Source of the DNA: an uncultured Neomegalonema sp.
GTDB lineage: Bacteria; Pseudomonadota; Alphaproteobacteria; Rhodobacterales; Rhodobacteraceae
DNA: 7,542 bases
Reading direction: 5' to 3'
NCBI GenBank assembly: GCA_937927905.1
Contig: CALFWP010000140.1
Span: 1 to 7,542, forward strand
The notes under the pieces were generated by a model. The model worked only from the letters and a program-made list of their open reading frames with translations. It was not told the origin of the DNA and did no database searches. Below, in pieces: positions 5,753 through 7,542 of the stretch; the first letter of the stretch is position 1; each line of letters begins with the position of its first letter. Both the position numbers and the translations under genes were made by a program.

Positions 5753-7408
5753 ATGGACTATGATTATATTATTGTCGGTGCAGGCTCTGCGGGATGCGTC
5801 CTGGCAAACCGTCTGAGCGAAGCCGGTGGCCACCGGATTTTGCTGCTTGAGGCCGGACCTGCAAACACGGCTTTATCTCTGAAAATACCGGCTGCGGTTT
5901 TGTCCAACCTGACCAGCACAAAACATAATTGGGCTTTTGAGGGTGAACCGGAACCGGAGTTGAAAGACCGCCGCTTCCGGCATGACCGGGGCAAAACCCT
6001 TGGCGGGTCGTCCTCGATCAACGGTATGCTGTTTATTCGCGGACACGCCCTTGATTACGACGGATGGCGGCAAGCCGGGTGTGACGGCTGGAGCTATGCC
6101 GATGTGCTGCCGTATTTCAAACGCATGGAAAACTATGCGGGCGGAACAGACACGTATCGCGGCGGTGACGGTCCGTTGCATGTCCACCGCGCCAGAGCCA
6201 CCGACCCGCTGAACCAAGCTTTTCTGGAGGCAGGAAAAGAAGCCGGATATCCTGTAACCGATGATATTTGCGGATATCGTCAGGAGGGGTTCGGTACACT
6301 TGACAGCACAGTGCATAATGGCGAGCGCTGGAGTACGGCGCGTGCCTATCTCGCCCCCGTAAGGAACAGAGAAAATTTGACCGTAAAAACGGATGTGCAT
6401 GTCGAACGGATCATCCTTGAAGGCCGCCGCGCCACGGGTGTGGTATTCAGACCCTCCGGCGGAACGTCTGTCACCGCAACCGCACACAAGGAAGTCATAC
6501 TCAGTGCCGGAGCCATCGGATCACCGCATCTGCTGATGCTGTCGGGCATCGGACCGGCAGAGCATCTGAAGGGGATGGGCATTGCAGTCACCGCTGACCT
6601 GCCCGGTGTCGGGCAAAACCTGAACGAACATCCGGACTTTGTGCTTAAATATAAATGTAAAAAGCCGGTGTCGATCTGGCCGCAGACCCGTCCCGCAGGA
6701 AAGCTCAAGGCAGGTCTGCAATGGCTTTTGACACGAAAGGGTGTATGCGCCTCAAACCAGTTTGAAGTTGTCGCCTGCATCCGCTCCTCCGCAGGGATCG
6801 AATTTCCGGACCTGCAACTGACCCTGACACCTGTGGCCGTCGATGACGCAACATGGAAACCGCTACAGGAACACGCATTCCAGATTCATATCGGCCTGAT
6901 GCGGGCCTATAGCCGGGGATCGGTGACATTGCGTTCAGCCGATCCAAAGGACCCGCCGCGCATTCTTGTTAATTACCTCAAAGACTCCAGAGACCGCGAA
7001 CGGATGCGGACAGGTATCCGCCTTGTAAGAGAATTACTTGACCAACAAGCGTTCGAAGACCTGAAAGGTGATGAGATTTTTCCGGGCATAGCGGTACAAT
7101 CGGACGCGGAACTTGATGAAGCTCTCAACAATCAAACCGCAACACAATGGCACCTGACCTGCACCGCACGCATGGGAGCGCGGCAGGATCAGGGTGCGGT
7201 CGTTGATCCCGCCGGACGGGTCTATGGCATTGACAGCCTGCGTGTGGTTGATGCCTCGATCATGCCTATGGTCACGAACGGAAACACCAACAGCCCGACG
7301 ATTATGATCGCGGAAAAACTCAGCGATGCCATACTCGGGCGACCGCCCCTTGAACGCATAGACGCCGAAGTCTGGCAAAACCCCGCTTTCGCCACTTCAC
7401 AGCGCTAG
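5753..7408 (+). CDS. GMC-family FAD-dependent oxidoreductase (choline/alcohol dehydrogenase type)
   Basis: This 551-residue flavoenzyme belongs to the glucose-methanol-choline family, which oxidises primary alcohols to aldehydes (choline to betaine aldehyde in BetA). The N-terminus carries the FAD-binding Rossmann motif GAGSAG (9-14) with the ribose-binding glutamate E33. GMC signature 1 is at GGSSSINGMLFIRG (84-97) and signature 2 begins at G253 (GAIGSPHLLMLSGIGP). The catalytic pair is apparently H467 (QWHLTC) and N511 (NGNTNSPTIMIAEK), the His/Asn arrangement found in choline dehydrogenase and choline oxidase. The exact alcohol substrate cannot be told: choline, polyethylene glycol and long-chain alcohol dehydrogenases share these features. 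ATG 5753 is the start because the Rossmann fold begins at once and ACAGGG lies 9 bases upstream. The C-terminus (ending ATSQR) looks complete, and the stop TAG sits exactly at the edge of an insertion sequence. Confidence 0.93.
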   Translation: MDYDYIIVGAGSAGCVLANRLSEAGGHRILLLEAGPANTALSLKIPAAVLSNLTSTKHNWAFEGEPEPELKDRRFRHDRGKTLGGSSSINGMLFIRGHALDYDGWRQAGCDGWSYADVLPYFKRMENYAGGTDTYRGGDGPLHVHRARATDPLNQAFLEAGKEAGYPVTDDICGYRQEGFGTLDSTVHNGERWSTARAYLAPVRNRENLTVKTDVHVERIILEGRRATGVVFRPSGGTSVTATAHKEVILSAGAIGSPHLLMLSGIGPAEHLKGMGIAVTADLPGVGQNLNEHPDFVLKYKCKKPVSIWPQTRPAGKLKAGLQWLLTRKGVCASNQFEVVACIRSSAGIEFPDLQLTLTPVAVDDATWKPLQEHAFQIHIGLMRAYSRGSVTLRSADPKDPPRILVNYLKDSRDRERMRTGIRLVRELLDQQAFEDLKGDEIFPGIAVQSDAELDEALNNQTATQWHLTCTARMGARQDQGAVVDPAGRVYGIDSLRVVDASIMPMVTNGNTNSPTIMIAEKLSDAILGRPPLERIDAEVWQNPAFATSQR

Positions 7409-7414
7409 GGACTG

Positions 7415-7440
7415 TGGACAATAAAGATTGTCTATTTTTA
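7415..7440 (+). terminator. hairpin with T-rich tail inside the IS left end
   Basis: GACAAT (7417-7422) and ATTGTC (7427-7432) form a perfect 6-bp stem with an AAAG loop, extended by a G-T and a T-A pair (7415-7416 with 7433-7434). The T-rich run TATTTTTA follows (7433-7440). It could stop transcripts of the oxidoreductase and shield the transposase from read-through, which is common for IS ends. The stem has few G-C pairs, so termination strength is doubtful. Confidence 0.4.
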
Positions 7441-7466
7441 TTCTGGTGTGATTCAAGCTTCCTTTT

Positions 7467-7473
7467 GAGGAGG
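7467..7473 (+). promoter_or_regulatory. ribosome binding site of the transposase
   Basis: GAGGAGG lies 5 bases before ATG 7479 and is close to the full anti-Shine-Dalgarno complement. It fixes the transposase start. Confidence 0.75.
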
Positions 7474-7478
7474 TTCAG

Positions 7479-7542
7479 ATGCGCCCGGAACGTTTTGTCG
7501 TCACAGATCGGATATGGAAGTTAGTCGAACCGCTTTTGCCTG
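7479..7542 (+). CDS. IS5-family transposase, N-terminal fragment
   Basis: Only the first 21 codons are visible before the window ends. They read MRPERFVVTDRIWKLVEPLL followed by P, which matches the usual start of IS5-type transposases (a basic lead, then T-D-x2-W-x-x-hydrophobic-E/x-P-L-L-P). In full-length relatives this short helical region precedes a DDE catalytic domain that cuts and rejoins the element. No catalytic residue lies inside the window, so activity cannot be judged. Some IS5 relatives split the transposase over two frames by programmed frameshifting, which also cannot be seen here. The family call rests on the N-terminal motif and on the position directly behind an IS-like leader. 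Confidence 0.75.
   Translation, partial: MRPERFVVTDRIWKLVEPLLP

Larger units (their letters stand above)
7409..7542 (+). mobile_element. left end of an IS5-family insertion sequence, cut by window
   Basis: Downstream of the oxidoreductase stop there is a short leader of about 70 bases and then the start of a transposase reading away from it. IS5-family elements have this layout. The boundary is inferred. If the element duplicated the TA at 7406-7407 (as IS427-type relatives do) its first base is G 7408. If it duplicated CTAG (7405-7408, matching the YTAR target of the IS5 subgroup) it begins with GGACTGTGGAC at 7409. The right end and the second terminal repeat are outside the window, so neither the repeat nor the target duplication can be confirmed. 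Confidence 0.65.

Noticed and set aside
5172..5816. 214-residue plus-strand frame opposite the GNAT gene
   Set aside because: Antisense to the GNAT domain and running into the start of the oxidoreductase in another frame, with no recognisable motif.

Overview
The window looks like a chromosomal segment of an alphaproteobacterium. This is judged from memory of protein families, with no search run. The pointers are a Pcs-type phosphatidylcholine synthase, a MutL with the endonuclease motif and an alphaproteobacterial-looking C-terminal CNHGRPT motif, and a moderate G+C content with AT-rich intergenic regions. Most of it is ordinary gene content. I do not see a CRISPR array, RNA gene, toxin-antitoxin pair or recognisable defence cassette.

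Left part (1-2929). A LysR-type regulator, cut by the window edge, is followed on the same strand after about 250 bp by phosphatidylcholine synthase (pcs), which I start at GTG 988. A small basic 48-residue protein of unknown function (minus strand) is then divergent from a complete second LysR-type regulator (plus strand). The AT-rich 126 bp between these two carries a near-perfect inverted repeat, a good operator candidate for the regulator. I see nothing that fixes the targets of either regulator.

Middle (2930-5613). After a 184 bp AT-rich convergent gap with no clear gene or terminator comes a minus-strand pair. It is a RimJ/RimL-like GNAT acetyltransferase (5613 to 5017) followed 43 bp later by mutL (4973 to 3114). 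The spacing and orientation fit co-transcription. The MutL has its ATPase motifs, the DQHA-x2-E-x4-E endonuclease motif and a QxxLxP beta-clamp motif, so it is a MutH-independent nicking type.

Right part (5614-7542). A GMC-family FAD oxidoreductase (choline/alcohol dehydrogenase type) is divergent from the GNAT gene, and their 139 bp shared intergenic region carries a 9-bp inverted repeat. Immediately at its stop codon the sequence changes to what looks like the left end of an IS5-family insertion sequence: a short leader with a hairpin, a strong ribosome binding site and the first 21 codons of a transposase, cut by the window edge. The IS boundary falls on CTAG or TA, inside or beside the oxidoreductase stop codon, which is the most noteworthy structural point here.
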